Shown here piece after piece: positions 1 to 8,323 of a stretch of DNA of 64,000 nucleotides (positions within the stretch are counted from its first letter, which is position 1; every line of letters begins with the position of its first letter). The stretch is taken from the NCBI GenBank assembly GCA_039105265.1, contig JAPFFF010000019.1, positions 2,264,501 to 2,328,500 of the forward strand, in the 5' to 3' direction. The stretch comes from Tritrichomonas musculus. Lineage: Eukaryota > Parabasalia > Tritrichomonadida > Tritrichomonadidae. The notes below the pieces were generated by a model. It made no database searches. It was not told where the DNA came from and was given only the letters and a program-made list of their open reading frames with translations. Made by a program: the position numbers and the translations under genes.

Positions 1-1652
1 GAAGTTTCTACTTGTTTGATTATTTTTGTTTTTGGTTCAATTAATTTACAACAATATTCATCTTTATATTCTAATGTAGTATTTGAAATATCCTGATCAA
101 TTTCATTATAAAATATTGAATGTAATAAATGTTCTTGTGAATAATTAATCGGAATGAAATAATTTTTCTTAAATAATTCTCTAATCAAGTTTGAAGAAGT
201 TATAAATGATCTACCTTTTGTCCAATGATCTGTAATCCAATCTTTATTATATTTGTCTTCATCTAACTTTTCAATATTTTTGATATAATAATATGTAAAT
301 GGTGTCTTTTCTTCGATGAAATAATGTTTTTGATATACATTGAATTTATGAGTTCGTTCTGGTTCAGCTTTTTGTATACCCATATATGTTTTTCTTTTAC
401 CTTTATCCATTGAACGTACAGATTGTTTTTGAGCAACAGAATTATCATCAATATAAGTTAAATTAAGATGAATATTAAATTCTTCACATAAATGATTAAT
501 ACTACTTTGTGATAAATATCTATTTTGAATCCTTAATCTAATTTGATTTAATAATGATTCTGAATAATTTCCAGTTTGTTGTAAAGCATAAATGAAACAA
601 CAATCATTTAATTCTTCTTTTATTTTCTTTGTCTTTTCATTAATTAAACTATCAAATATTTGAAGCCTTGTCAGGTAATCAATTAATACTTTTGGACAAC
701 CAGGTTTTAATAAATATTTAAAGAATCCTCCATCGACTGAATTTTTATGTTTTGGATGTTTTAATATACTAAATTTGATTTGAGAAAATAATGAAAATTC
801 AGGTAATCTTTGACCTTCTAAATCATATTCCCAACCTGGATTCTTTTCAATTTGATAAATGAAATTCTCTTCTGTTAAATTCTTTAATAATTCTTCATAA
901 GTTTTTCCATTTAAAGGTACAGAATGCCATTGACCTCCAACTGAATAAGATAATTTATATTTTTCTGTTGCAGCTAATTCACCTATTTCATTTTCAAATT
1001 TCTTTCTTAAGAATGGAAATAATTTCTTACGACCATAATCATTTAATTGTTCAAAATTAATTCTCCAATCAGTTGGTGAATCATTTAACATTTTTATATA
1101 ACCATCAACAATTCTATCTTGATCATTTTCATTATTAATTTTCATGAATTGAATAAATGAATCATCTTTTGAATGAGGTCTAATTGAATTCTGAATATTT
1201 AAGAAATAAGGATCAGTTGTTCTTTTTGGTTCATATTCATTTGATATTGGCTCTGGATGCGGTGGAACTAATTTTCTCAAAGGTACATTTGGCGGAGCTT
1301 TTTCTATGATTTCACGTAAATTTGTTTTCTCTGGCTCAATTGTCTTTGGTGGGGGTGGGGGTTCGGTTATCACTTTTTCTGGTGCTGACTCGACTTTTGG
1401 TTCTGGTGGTTGATTTAAATATTGAGGGAGATTTGAATGAGTTAAACCTTTAACGAACCAAAATATTGAATCCCCATTCAATTTCCCATCGTAACCATTT
1501 TCTTTAACTTTTTGTATAATATACTCATTTAATATTTCTTTACTCCGATCCCCATTCTTTTTAGAGAATTCTTTAAACGTTTCCTTACCATTCGTTAAGA
1601 GATTATAAATCTCCATTAATCTGTTATGATTCGCTCTAATAGTTGTTGTCAT
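1..1652 (-). CDS. N-terminal part of protein-primed DNA polymerase B (partial, runs off left edge)
   Basis: An open frame of about 550 codons starts with ATG at 1652 (MTTTIRANHNR) and continues past position 1. The first quarter is followed by a Pro-rich linker (around 1260-1420). A later stretch near 450-620 reads DCCFIYAL, then NHLCEEFNIHLNLTYID, then KHYFIEEK. This Cys/His arrangement resembles the OTU-like region seen before the exonuclease domain in trichomonad Polinton polymerases, as I recall that family. The 3'-5' exonuclease and polymerase motifs would lie left of the window, so the assignment rests on the N-terminal region and the element context. A GTTTTGACAG motif lies about 30 bases upstream of the start. 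It is clearly different in sequence from the two pPolB genes further right. Confidence 0.55.
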   Translation of the reverse strand, partial: MTTTIRANHNRLMEIYNLLTNGKETFKEFSKKNGDRSKEILNEYIIQKVKENGYDGKLNGDSIFWFVKGLTHSNLPQYLNQPPEPKVESAPEKVITEPPPPPKTIEPEKTNLREIIEKAPPNVPLRKLVPPHPEPISNEYEPKRTTDPYFLNIQNSIRPHSKDDSFIQFMKINNENDQDRIVDGYIKMLNDSPTDWRINFEQLNDYGRKKLFPFLRKKFENEIGELAATEKYKLSYSVGGQWHSVPLNGKTYEELLKNLTEENFIYQIEKNPGWEYDLEGQRLPEFSLFSQIKFSILKHPKHKNSVDGGFFKYLLKPGCPKVLIDYLTRLQIFDSLINEKTKKIKEELNDCCFIYALQQTGNYSESLLNQIRLRIQNRYLSQSSINHLCEEFNIHLNLTYIDDNSVAQKQSVRSMDKGKRKTYMGIQKAEPERTHKFNVYQKHYFIEEKTPFTYYYIKNIEKLDEDKYNKDWITDHWTKGRSFITSSNLIRELFKKNYFIPINYSQEHLLHSIFYNEIDQDISNTTLEYKDEYCCKLIEPKTKIIKQVET

Positions 1653-1680
1653 GTTAACTTTCTTTTACAATAAAAATAAT

Positions 1681-1695
1681 GGTCTGTCAAAACCG
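1681..1695 (-). promoter_or_regulatory. GTTTTGACAG promoter-like motif upstream of the pPolB gene
   Basis: On the minus strand this reads CGGTTTTGACAGACC. It is followed by an A/T-rich ATTATTTTTA stretch and the start codon at 1652. The same arrangement recurs before many genes of this element. Confidence 0.55.
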
Positions 1696-1714
1696 TTAAT
1701 TAAAAAGAAAATGT

Positions 1715-1975
1715 TTATTTAGGTCGAGTTAATTGAAGAACGAAAACATCTTTTAATAATTGTTCGATTTGAACACCACGTTCAGCAACTTTTCGATCAA
1801 TTCTTCGGACAGAACTTTCTAAATGTTCCAATCTTGATGTTAATTCATCAAGTTGAGAATTTATTTTTTGCATGAGAACTTTCGTTAAATTCAAATCATT
1901 TCGAACATTCGATAGAAAATCTCTTGTTTGATCATCAATCTTTTTCTTCTCTTCGAAAAAGTCAGGTTCACTCAT
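1715..1975 (-). CDS. Small coiled-coil protein of the outer element
   Basis: This 86-residue protein is mostly heptad-like helix (LTKVLMQKINSQLDELTSRLEHLESSVRRIDRK split over residues 30-65), with no membrane segment or recognisable catalytic motif. The start at 1975 is supported by the motif at 1987-2001, a short fixed distance upstream. It sits between the polymerase and KilA-N genes, all on the minus strand and each with its own motif copy, so they seem to be separately transcribed. The function is not known; a structural or scaffold role is only a guess. Confidence 0.65.
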   Translation of the reverse strand: MSEPDFFEEKKKIDDQTRDFLSNVRNDLNLTKVLMQKINSQLDELTSRLEHLESSVRRIDRKVAERGVQIEQLLKDVFVLQLTRPK

Positions 1976-1986
1976 TTAAAAATAAT

Positions 1987-2001
1987 GGTCTGTCAAAACC
2001 G
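1987..2001 (-). promoter_or_regulatory. GTTTTGACAG promoter-like motif
   Basis: This is an exact repeat of the 1681-1695 motif, about 12 bases upstream of the ATG at 1975 and in the gene's orientation. Confidence 0.55.
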
Positions 2002-2011
2002 TTTTTATATC

Positions 2012-2719
2012 TCATTCCTGATAATGACTAATATATTCATCTATTAACCTCTTTAATTTATCTAAGCATGTTTTTGAAGCAGTAATGATAGAACTATAAA
2101 TTGAGACATCATTTGTACCAAAATTCTTACGAATAATATCTTTTATATCTCTATTTGGCGTCATAGCTATTGGCATATTATCTTTGAAATACCATTGATT
2201 TTTTTCTTTTGGTTTGATATCACGATAATAATCTTTATGACGTTTGAGTAAATGTAATTTAACTTTTTCTGGATTATCTTTTAATTCTTCTACCCAAATT
2301 AAGAATTTATAATCATATTCTCTATTTTTAGGTACTAATCTTGGTTTTTGTTCTTGTCTTTGTTTTTCAAAATACTCATCTAATAATTTTAGAACAAAGA
2401 ATGAATAAGTAGGTGAAGCCCAAATTGCTATATGATTTACCAATAATTTATGAACATAAATTCCTTTCAAATTATTCGGTAAATTTGTTCGATTTTCTAA
2501 TAACTTTTGGTCGGGCGGAATTCCGACTGACTCAGAAATAAATTGAAATAACTCCTTTGTTTGTTTATTTTCATTCCAATGCTTAATTTTCTTTGTTGAT
2601 TGACAAGCACTAATTATACTATTTGCTTGAAACATATTATCTTTCTTTGAACGTATAATCCATAAATGTTCATTATATTGTAACCATTCATAATTTTCAT
2701 TTATTGACTCTACTATCAT
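2012..2719 (-). CDS. KilA-N domain protein
   Basis: The 235-residue protein matches the KilA-N family known from large DNA viruses and phages. Its N-terminal half holds the tract YNEHLWIIRSKKDNMFQANS, then SIISACQSTKKIKHW, then the conserved YVHKLLVNHIAIWASP near residues 88-105 and LLDEYFEKQ. A C-terminal region (from about 130) begins RLVPKNREYDYKFLIW. The protein at 22482-23240 in the nested Polinton aligns along its whole length (GYYVHRLLVNHIAIWSSP, RMVPVNREHDYKYLIW), so the two are homologues carried by different elements. KilA-N proteins are thought to bind nucleic acid; the role here is inferred. Confidence 0.75.
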   Translation of the reverse strand: MIVESINENYEWLQYNEHLWIIRSKKDNMFQANSIISACQSTKKIKHWNENKQTKELFQFISESVGIPPDQKLLENRTNLPNNLKGIYVHKLLVNHIAIWASPTYSFFVLKLLDEYFEKQRQEQKPRLVPKNREYDYKFLIWVEELKDNPEKVKLHLLKRHKDYYRDIKPKEKNQWYFKDNMPIAMTPNRDIKDIIRKNFGTNDVSIYSSIITASKTCLDKLKRLIDEYISHYQE

Positions 2720-2773
2720 TTTTGTTTTTGTAAGAGGATAAAAAAATAAAAAGATAAATTAAATTTATAAAAA

Positions 2774-2790
2774 GTGAAGTGTCAAAACTG
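2774..2790. promoter_or_regulatory. GTGAAGTGTCAAAACTG motif in a divergent intergenic region
   Basis: This variant of the GTTTTGACA motif lies between the divergent genes starting at 2719 and 2807, about 15 bases from the plus-strand start. The same 17-base sequence recurs at 7769, 8068 and 8601. Confidence 0.5.
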
Positions 2791-2806
2791 TTATTCATTT
2801 TTTTAA

Positions 2807-3094
2807 ATGTTGCCTACTCATAGTTTGAATCTACTCAAAGAAAATTTGAATAGTTCAATTGATGAATTAATTAGACAAATACGTACTGTTGAAGAATTAG
2901 ATATAGAGATTATGAAATTGAAGAATGATCCTGATTATGAAAGTTTCCTAGAGGAATTAGAGAAAGAGAAACAAAAATATGAATCCAAAAAAGCTGAAGT
3001 AATTCAAAACACTCAAAACTTAATCAACTTCATCGAACAAAAAAAATCAACCACATCGAAAAAAATAAAATTATCAATCATATTGAAAGAGTAA
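2807..3094 (+). CDS. Small coiled-coil protein
   Basis: The 95-residue, charged, largely helical protein (ELIRQIRTVEELDIEIMKL, FLEELEKEKQKYESKKAEV) has no recognised domain. It starts right after a copy of the shared intergenic motif, which supports the ATG at 2807. It is convergent with the gene at 3107-3346 and separated from it by about a dozen A/T bases. It belongs to the group of short coiled-coil proteins that fill this element; function unknown. Confidence 0.6.
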   Translation: MLPTHSLNLLKENLNSSIDELIRQIRTVEELDIEIMKLKNDPDYESFLEELEKEKQKYESKKAEVIQNTQNLINFIEQKKSTTSKKIKLSIILKE

Positions 3095-3106
3095 AAAATT
3101 ATTTTT

Positions 3107-3346
3107 TTATTTAAAAGCATTAATTGTTTTTCCTAATTCTTCAAATTTTTCTTTGAAGTTGTCTTTTCCGAATGCTTCTTGAGCTTCTTTGTATTTATTT
3201 TGGATGTCACTAAGAAAGATGGAAAGGAACTCTCCCAAATCATCGAGATAATCATTCATTTCTTCAAGTTCTTCTTGAGCTTCTTGGACGAGTTCCTGCT
3301 TTTTCGTGAATTCAAAAACGAGCTCGTAAAATCGTTTGTCACTCAT
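3107..3346 (-). CDS. Small acidic coiled-coil protein
   Basis: The frame extends to 3379, but the start at 3346 (MSDKRFYELVFEFTKKQ) is preferred because it places the promoter-like motif (3358-3372) just upstream, as in neighbouring genes. The product of about 79 residues is acidic and helical (VQEAQEELEEMNDYLDDL). It is divergent from the surface-protein gene at 3389. No family is recognised. Confidence 0.6.
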   Translation of the reverse strand: MSDKRFYELVFEFTKKQELVQEAQEELEEMNDYLDDLGEFLSIFLSDIQNKYKEAQEAFGKDNFKEKFEELGKTINAFK

Positions 3347-3357
3347 TAATAAAAAAT

Positions 3358-3372
3358 GGTCTGACATAACCG
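3358..3372. promoter_or_regulatory. Variant of the GTTTTGACAG motif between divergent genes
   Basis: The plus strand reads GGTCTGACATAACCG, differing slightly from GGTCTGTCAAAACCG elsewhere. It lies between starts at 3346 (minus) and 3389 (plus) and may serve both. Confidence 0.45.
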
Positions 3373-3388
3373 TTTTCATTTTTATTAA

Positions 3389-4633
3389 ATGTTCGTTATC
3401 TTTTTGATACTCATTAATCGCCCATCAATTGAAGGAATACCTGATGATGCTGAATGGATTTCTTGTTTTGATTGGGAAATTGTTAATGGACAATGGAAAT
3501 CCGTTATACCAAATGATGACTTATCATGTTGGACAGATTTTTCAACAACACCCAATTTAACACTTAAACAATCATTTACTGCAAGGAAATTTTGGATCAT
3601 AGGAAAAAAATCTACCGGTTATGATGAGGCTGAACTATTTTGGAATTCTCAAAAATATCTCATTAATGAATATTCCAACGATGAACAAGATTGGATAATT
3701 GTTTTTGAATCAAAAGAATTTCCCCTAATGCTAACAAATATTATTATTAATGTTCAACAACATAGAAGCATCCAATTTCGAGGTATTGCATATTTAAGAC
3801 ATGAATCATTTCCAGCAATTGAAGGAATACCTGATGATGCTGAATGGATTTCTTGTTTTGATTGGGAAATTGTTAATGGAAAATGGGATTCTGATATACC
3901 GAATGACAACTTAGAATGTTGGACAAATTCAGGATTAGCAAACAAGTTAACGCTTAAACAATCATTTACTGCTTGGATATTTTGGATAATTGGTAAAAGT
4001 CAATCCTGGCATGGTGAAGCTGAACTTTTATGGAATTCTCAAAAATATCTCATCAATGAAAAATCCGAGATTGCACAAGATTGGATAATTGTTTTTGAAT
4101 CAAATGAATTTCCCCAAATGCTAACAAATATTATTATTAATGTTCAACCTAGTACATGCATCCTATTTCGAGGTATTGCATATTTAAAAAATGAATCTTT
4201 ATCTCCAACCTTTAGTCCATCACGTTCACCAACAAATCGTCCATCTTTATCTCCAACATTTAGCCCATCAATTTCACCATCACATTCACCAACATTCCGC
4301 CCATCAATTTCACCATCTTTTTCTCCATCAATTTCACCATCTTTATCTCCAACATTTAGTCCATCACGTTCGCCATCTTTTCAATTCAATATATCAGATC
4401 AATTCTCTGAATCCTATTTTTTCAATTTCTCTGAATCCTATCTTTTCAATTTCTCCTATCAATTCTCTCCATCAGATAATGAACAAAAGAATGTATCAAA
4501 AATAATAGGTTTATCTGTATCTATTCCATTACTAATTCTCATGATTCTTGCTCTTGGAATTATCTTTTACAAAAATCAAACCAAATTTCAAACTGAAAAT
4601 TTTCATTCAGACTCTGACTCAGTTGGACTTTAA
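3389..4633 (+). CDS. Membrane-anchored surface-type protein with duplicated domain and Ser/Pro stalk
   Basis: The 414-residue protein has a short hydrophobic start (MFVIFLILIN) that may act as a brief signal sequence. Two tandem copies of a domain of about 135 residues follow (residues ~11-140 and ~145-270; both contain EGIPDDAEWISCFDWEIVNG, LTLKQSFTA, FWIIGK, LINVQ-like and FRGIAYL). Next comes a low-complexity stalk of SPTFSPS/SPSLSPT repeats (~272-330), a Phe/Ser-rich segment, one transmembrane helix (IIGLSVSIPLLILMILALG, ~372-393) and a short tail. This is type I membrane-protein architecture, unlike the coiled-coil neighbours. The stalk resembles those of protist surface proteins. It may be captured host cargo or an element-encoded surface or attachment protein; the ligand is unknown. 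Confidence 0.7.
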   Translation: MFVIFLILINRPSIEGIPDDAEWISCFDWEIVNGQWKSVIPNDDLSCWTDFSTTPNLTLKQSFTARKFWIIGKKSTGYDEAELFWNSQKYLINEYSNDEQDWIIVFESKEFPLMLTNIIINVQQHRSIQFRGIAYLRHESFPAIEGIPDDAEWISCFDWEIVNGKWDSDIPNDNLECWTNSGLANKLTLKQSFTAWIFWIIGKSQSWHGEAELLWNSQKYLINEKSEIAQDWIIVFESNEFPQMLTNIIINVQPSTCILFRGIAYLKNESLSPTFSPSRSPTNRPSLSPTFSPSISPSHSPTFRPSISPSFSPSISPSLSPTFSPSRSPSFQFNISDQFSESYFFNFSESYLFNFSYQFSPSDNEQKNVSKIIGLSVSIPLLILMILALGIIFYKNQTKFQTENFHSDSDSVGL

Positions 4634-5266
4634 AAAAATTAAATAAACAAATTTAATTGAATTAATCTCTTTTTTATTTATTAAGGAGTAGTTAAAATTT
4701 TCTCTCTTGAATGAATTGACTTTTTATTCAATTTTTTTGATATGATCATTCAATATTTCGATTTGCAACCTATAAGCTTTGTTCATTTCTTTCAGTTCTT
4801 CCAGCTTTTCCTCTTTCTCAGGTGTAATTCCTCCTTCGAGTAATCGATTATAGTCTTCACTATTTTTCTTCCAAAGTTCGATATACTATTCCTTTCTTTT
4901 CTTTAATTCATCTTTTTGAGTGTTTGTGTTGTCTTTTTTTAACATCACATCTAATATTTTATTGATATTATTGTTTATCTCTTTCAGTTTTGAATTAATT
5001 TGATCCATTTCAAAAGAACATTTACAATAGGATTCATAATCTACATACATTAACAATAATAAAAGAAATATTTATAAAAATGAACTTTTTGAATTAAAAT
5101 TTTAATATTTGTTTGGCCATTTATTTGAGAAAGATAAATAAATAAAAAATGAACTTTTTGAATTAAAATTTTTATTAAACTTTTTGTGAGTGAAAATTTT
5201 GTGGCTGGTGGAAGACTTCCGGAAGTCTGTCGGAAGTCAACCGGAAGTCAACCGGAAGAACAAATT
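4634..5266. other. Gene-poor stretch with a coiled-coil gene remnant and short repeats
   Basis: Besides the remnant at about 4720-5008, this stretch holds two direct copies of AAAATGAACTTTTTGAATTA (near 5077 and 5146). It also has a small tandem cluster near 5207-5258 made of GGAAGTCAACC-like units and the palindrome GACTTCCGGAAGTC. No other gene is supported. Confidence 0.5.
4720..5008 (-). pseudogene. Remnant of a small coiled-coil gene of the outer element
   Basis: The minus strand encodes helical, charged protein text typical of this element's small proteins, starting from an ATG at 5008, but the frame is not continuous. It looks broken about once. It is kept as a fossil entry because it explains the composition of an otherwise gene-free interval. 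Confidence 0.45.
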
Positions 5267-5800
5267 TTATCTCCATTCTTTTGGATTTTTCCGAAGAGAA
5301 TAATATGATTGTCGAATTCCAAAAAAGCATCTTCTTTTTGCTTTAAAAAATTGTCTTACCGATTTTAATTGACAAAAACTTTGTTTAGATATATTTGTAT
5401 GAAAAAAGACATTATATATATTGACCAATTCATCACATGGATATTGTCTATTTTTATCAAGAGTTTTCAAAAAGTTCTCGAAATCATCTCGGTCATGATA
5501 ACTTTTTCCAAATTCATCTTGTGGGTTTGGAGGTCTTGGATTTCCATGACGGTTTGGATTTGCTGGATGTTCTTCTAATTGTTTTTCTACAATTTGATTG
5601 ATTCCTGCATAAAATTCTTCTTCGTTTGGAGACGTTGATTGAGGTTCATTAAAATTACGGTCTATTTCCCAATCATCAATTTCATTATTGACAACAAAGT
5701 TTTGAAAACTATTATTTAAATTTTGCATGTTTGGTGATAATTGATATTGAGGTGAACCACCAATTGAATAGTGTAGAGGTAATTCATTATCACTTGTCAT
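5267..5800 (-). CDS. Unrecognised outer-element protein
   Basis: This 177-residue protein is not recognised. The first 90 residues are Asn/Pro-rich and probably disordered. The last 80 or so look folded, with Tyr, Phe and basic residues (CDELVNIYNVFFHTNISKQ, RQFFKAKRRCFFGIRQSYYS). The gene is divergent from the helicase gene and shares with it a 50-base intergenic region holding the CGGTTTTGACAG motif. A replication-related role is possible from position only. Confidence 0.55.
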   Translation of the reverse strand: MTSDNELPLHYSIGGSPQYQLSPNMQNLNNSFQNFVVNNEIDDWEIDRNFNEPQSTSPNEEEFYAGINQIVEKQLEEHPANPNRHGNPRPPNPQDEFGKSYHDRDDFENFLKTLDKNRQYPCDELVNIYNVFFHTNISKQSFCQLKSVRQFFKAKRRCFFGIRQSYYSLRKNPKEWR

Positions 5801-5818
5801 TAATTAAAAAATGAAAAA

Positions 5819-5830
5819 CGGTTTTGACAG
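5819..5830 (+). promoter_or_regulatory. CGGTTTTGACAG motif upstream of the helicase gene
   Basis: The motif is followed by TCACTTTTATTTT, which fits a trichomonad-type initiator, and by the ATG at 5851. It favours that ATG over in-frame codons further upstream. Confidence 0.55.
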
Positions 5831-5850
5831 TCACTTTTATTTTTGTATCG

Positions 5851-7551
5851 ATGAATCAACCAACCTTCCTCTCTGATGATTTCTTAATTCCAGAAGCTAG
5901 ACAAATGGAAAATATAAATGAGAATATCTTTCCTCAATATCAAGGTCAAGAGTTTCATGATCGTGATTTTCAAATTAATACAAATCTCATTCAATTGTTT
6001 CCTGATGATGTTGTTGGATTATTAAATTTATTTGAACCAACACTTGAAAATTTAACAACTTCTATCAAATATATATTTCGTTCTCCATTTGTTTCAAACG
6101 TTTTGTATGATATTGTGAAAAATTGGTATCTTTCAAATCAAGAAAATTCTGAACAAGATCTTCAAGCAATTTGTAGTCAAGAAAATCATCCAGAAGTTTC
6201 AAATCATTGGATCTTCCCAATTTTGAATGCACTCTCAGAATCTCAAAGAAATGTTATTTGGGAGAAATATTTCAATAATACAATTAACCAATTTGTTCAA
6301 ATTGATTTTGGTGAAGATTGTTCAATAAACTCTTTTAGATATAAGAATTATGAAAGAAAATATTCTTCTACTGGAATTCGTGTTGGGGATTTCTTTACTG
6401 ATTTCAAAAAAGTTTGTTGTTATATTCAACTTGACAGAATCTTCATAATTAAAAAATCAAATACGTTAGAAATGTTAAATCCTACTCAATTTACACCAAT
6501 ATTAAAACAAATTAAATTAGGGTATTCAAAAGTTAGTAAAAAGAATAAGAAAGTAATTACTGCATTTGATGTTGTTTCCTTTGGAAAGAATATGGATTTC
6601 ATTACTTATGAACATATGAAATTCTTTTCCAATGATCCAAACATTTTTTCATATTTTCATTGGTATCCTTATTCAAGATTAATTCTTTGTACACAAAATG
6701 CGATTCAACCATTTTTGGATCATATTTTTAGAGTTATTGCAAATTCTAATCAAGAATTATATGATTATATCATTAAATGGATTTCATTTATTTTTCAACA
6801 TCCAGATGGTAAAACAGGTACTGCATTAGTTATTATTGGTCACCCAGGTTGTGGGAAAAATACATTTACGGACATTATTTGTTTATTATTAGGTGAATAT
6901 TCTGATCCAAATGCAAACTTTGATAATATTACAAGCAATTTTAATTTACAAATCTTAAACAAAAAATTATTGGTATGCTCAGAAATGTTATATTATAATC
7001 TCATTCGAAAATATCCTCAACAACATGAAAGATTAAAAACGTTAATCACAGAAAGATTCACTACTATTGAAGGAAAACATATTAATACTGAATCTAAAGA
7101 AAATGTTGCCAATTTCATCTTCTTATCAAACAATCCTGCTCCTTTTCGAATTGATGAACATGATAGAAGATTTATTGTTACAAATTGTTATCTAATGACA
7201 GGTCAAGACTATTTTACACCTTTACATAATCTTATTAAGACACAAGATTTCAAAAACAATTTAATTACTTTTTTCTTGACTGTTGATTTATCTGATTTCA
7301 ATCCAGCACAATTTCCTAATACCCAAGATAGAATGAATTTAATGAACTTTTCAAAACCTCCTGAAAAATTATTTATTGAGGAAAACTTACAAAAATTCAG
7401 AAATGGTTATGTAGCTTTTGATGCCTGGCTTGAATTTAAAAAATGGGTAAAAGTAAAAAATTTCAGATCCATAACTCATCAAGAATTTAATCAAAAAATT
7501 TTACAATACTGCTCATTCAATAATAATGATAAGAAATTTAGATTAAGGTAA
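5851..7551 (+). CDS. SF3 (D5/virophage-like) replicative helicase
   Basis: The start at 5851 (MNQPTFLSDDF) was chosen because it follows the promoter-like motif at the spacing used elsewhere. The C-terminal half carries superfamily 3 helicase motifs in order: Walker A GHPGCGKNTFTD (about residue 330), a Walker B-like segment LLVCSEM (~373), the motif C-like FIFLSNNPAPF (~420) and an arginine-finger candidate EHDRRF (~433). This architecture is that of D5-like helicases of NCLDVs, virophages and phage P4-type elements, which unwind DNA at replication origins as hexamers. The N-terminal 300 residues show no primase motif that I can recognise. The gene is flanked by small coiled-coil genes. Confidence 0.85.
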   Translation: MNQPTFLSDDFLIPEARQMENINENIFPQYQGQEFHDRDFQINTNLIQLFPDDVVGLLNLFEPTLENLTTSIKYIFRSPFVSNVLYDIVKNWYLSNQENSEQDLQAICSQENHPEVSNHWIFPILNALSESQRNVIWEKYFNNTINQFVQIDFGEDCSINSFRYKNYERKYSSTGIRVGDFFTDFKKVCCYIQLDRIFIIKKSNTLEMLNPTQFTPILKQIKLGYSKVSKKNKKVITAFDVVSFGKNMDFITYEHMKFFSNDPNIFSYFHWYPYSRLILCTQNAIQPFLDHIFRVIANSNQELYDYIIKWISFIFQHPDGKTGTALVIIGHPGCGKNTFTDIICLLLGEYSDPNANFDNITSNFNLQILNKKLLVCSEMLYYNLIRKYPQQHERLKTLITERFTTIEGKHINTESKENVANFIFLSNNPAPFRIDEHDRRFIVTNCYLMTGQDYFTPLHNLIKTQDFKNNLITFFLTVDLSDFNPAQFPNTQDRMNLMNFSKPPEKLFIEENLQKFRNGYVAFDAWLEFKKWVKVKNFRSITHQEFNQKILQYCSFNNNDKKFRLR

Positions 7552-7554
7552 CTT

Positions 7555-7752
7555 TTATTTATTTAATTCTTTTCTTAAAAGTTCAATTTCTTTTTCTACT
7601 TTGTCTCTTTCTCTTCGTAAATCCATTAATTTTCTAAAATCTTTATCATCATAAACCATTTGATTACCAATAATCCCTGCCTTTTTTTCGATGTCATTTA
7701 TTTGTTCATCTAAGATATCCCATTTCTCTTTAGCTTCTTGCAATTTAGACAT
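7555..7752 (-). CDS. Small coiled-coil protein, member 1 of a local family
   Basis: The 65-residue helical protein ends in a motif (DLRRERDKVEKEIELLRKEL) that matches the end of the next protein, 7791-8051 (RLRRERDRLRYRMKEIQELL). They are therefore diverged duplicates. The gene is convergent with the helicase gene, with stop codons only a few bases apart. Its own promoter-like motif lies at 7769-7785. Function unknown; small coiled-coil proteins may act in virion assembly or as adaptors, but nothing in the sequence proves that. Confidence 0.65.
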   Translation of the reverse strand: MSKLQEAKEKWDILDEQINDIEKKAGIIGNQMVYDDKDFRKLMDLRRERDKVEKEIELLRKELNK

Positions 7753-7768
7753 GAAAACAAAAATAAAA

Positions 7769-7785
7769 GTGAAGTGTCAAAACTG
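7769..7785 (-). promoter_or_regulatory. CAGTTTTGACACTTCAC motif
   Basis: It is followed on the minus strand by TTTTATTTTTGTTTTC and the ATG at 7752. TTCACTTTTATT fits an initiator. The motif is identical at 8068 and 8601. Confidence 0.6.
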
Positions 7786-7790
7786 CTTTT

Positions 7791-8051
7791 TTATTTAATT
7801 TCTCTTAAAAGTTCTTGAATTTCTTTCATTCGATATCGGAGTCGGTCTCTTTCTCTTCGTAATCGTTCCAATTCTTCTTGATCATCCATCGATAATTTGG
7901 ATTCATCATAAATTATAATTGCATCCTCATTTGTGTAATTAGGTGCATTTTTTTGAATTCTTCTTATTTGTTTCCATTTTTCTTTCCATTCTTCTCGAAG
8001 ACTTATTAATTTTTCTTCCAATTTTCCTTGAGATATTTCAATCGCAGCCAT
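7791..8051 (-). CDS. Small coiled-coil protein, member 2 of a local family
   Basis: The 86-residue highly charged helix-forming protein (LREEWKEKWKQIRRIQKN, EELERLRRERDRLRYRMKEI) is related to the protein encoded at 7555-7752. Its stop codon falls inside the conserved A/T segment next to the downstream gene's promoter motif, so the array is tightly packed. A motif copy at 8068-8084 precedes the ATG. Confidence 0.65.
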   Translation of the reverse strand: MAAIEISQGKLEEKLISLREEWKEKWKQIRRIQKNAPNYTNEDAIIIYDESKLSMDDQEELERLRRERDRLRYRMKEIQELLREIK

Positions 8052-8067
8052 AAATACAAAAATAAAA

Positions 8068-8084
8068 GTGAAGTGTCAAAACTG
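8068..8084 (-). promoter_or_regulatory. CAGTTTTGACACTTCAC motif
   Basis: Second copy in the coiled-coil gene array, about 15 bases upstream of the ATG at 8051. Confidence 0.6.
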
Positions 8085-8100
8085 CTTTTTTATTTAAAGT

Positions 8101-8283
8101 TTAGCTTTTTGGTCTTTTTTCTTCAATTTCTTGAACTCTTGCTTCAGCAATATTTTTTTGGATTATTTCCTTTTGAAATGAAAGAATACAGGCTTCATCC
8201 CAGAGTTGACTATTATTCTGCTTTATTTCTTCGTTACGTATCAATTCTTCCTGATAGCCTTCATCACCAAATTTTTTTGGCAA
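8101..8283 (-). CDS. Short coiled-coil reading frame without its own promoter motif
   Basis: The 60-codon frame ends in AEARVQEIEEKRPKS, matching the style of the neighbouring small proteins, but unlike them it has no GTTTTGACA motif before its first ATG. It may be part of a neighbouring gene or a remnant; this part of the array does not look fully intact. Confidence 0.35.
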   Translation of the reverse strand: MPKKFGDEGYQEELIRNEEIKQNNSQLWDEACILSFQKEIIQKNIAEARVQEIEEKRPKS

Positions 8284-8323
8284 ATCCCAAATTTCCTTGT
8301 AACCAGTGGCTTTAATACATTTG

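Noticed and set aside
263-451. 62-codon minus-strand frame
   Set aside because: It lies inside the larger open frame of the partial polymerase gene (1-1652).
4191-4505. Plus-strand His/Gln-rich frame of 104 codons
   Set aside because: It is a frame-shifted reading of the Ser/Pro stalk of the surface-protein gene at 3389-4633.
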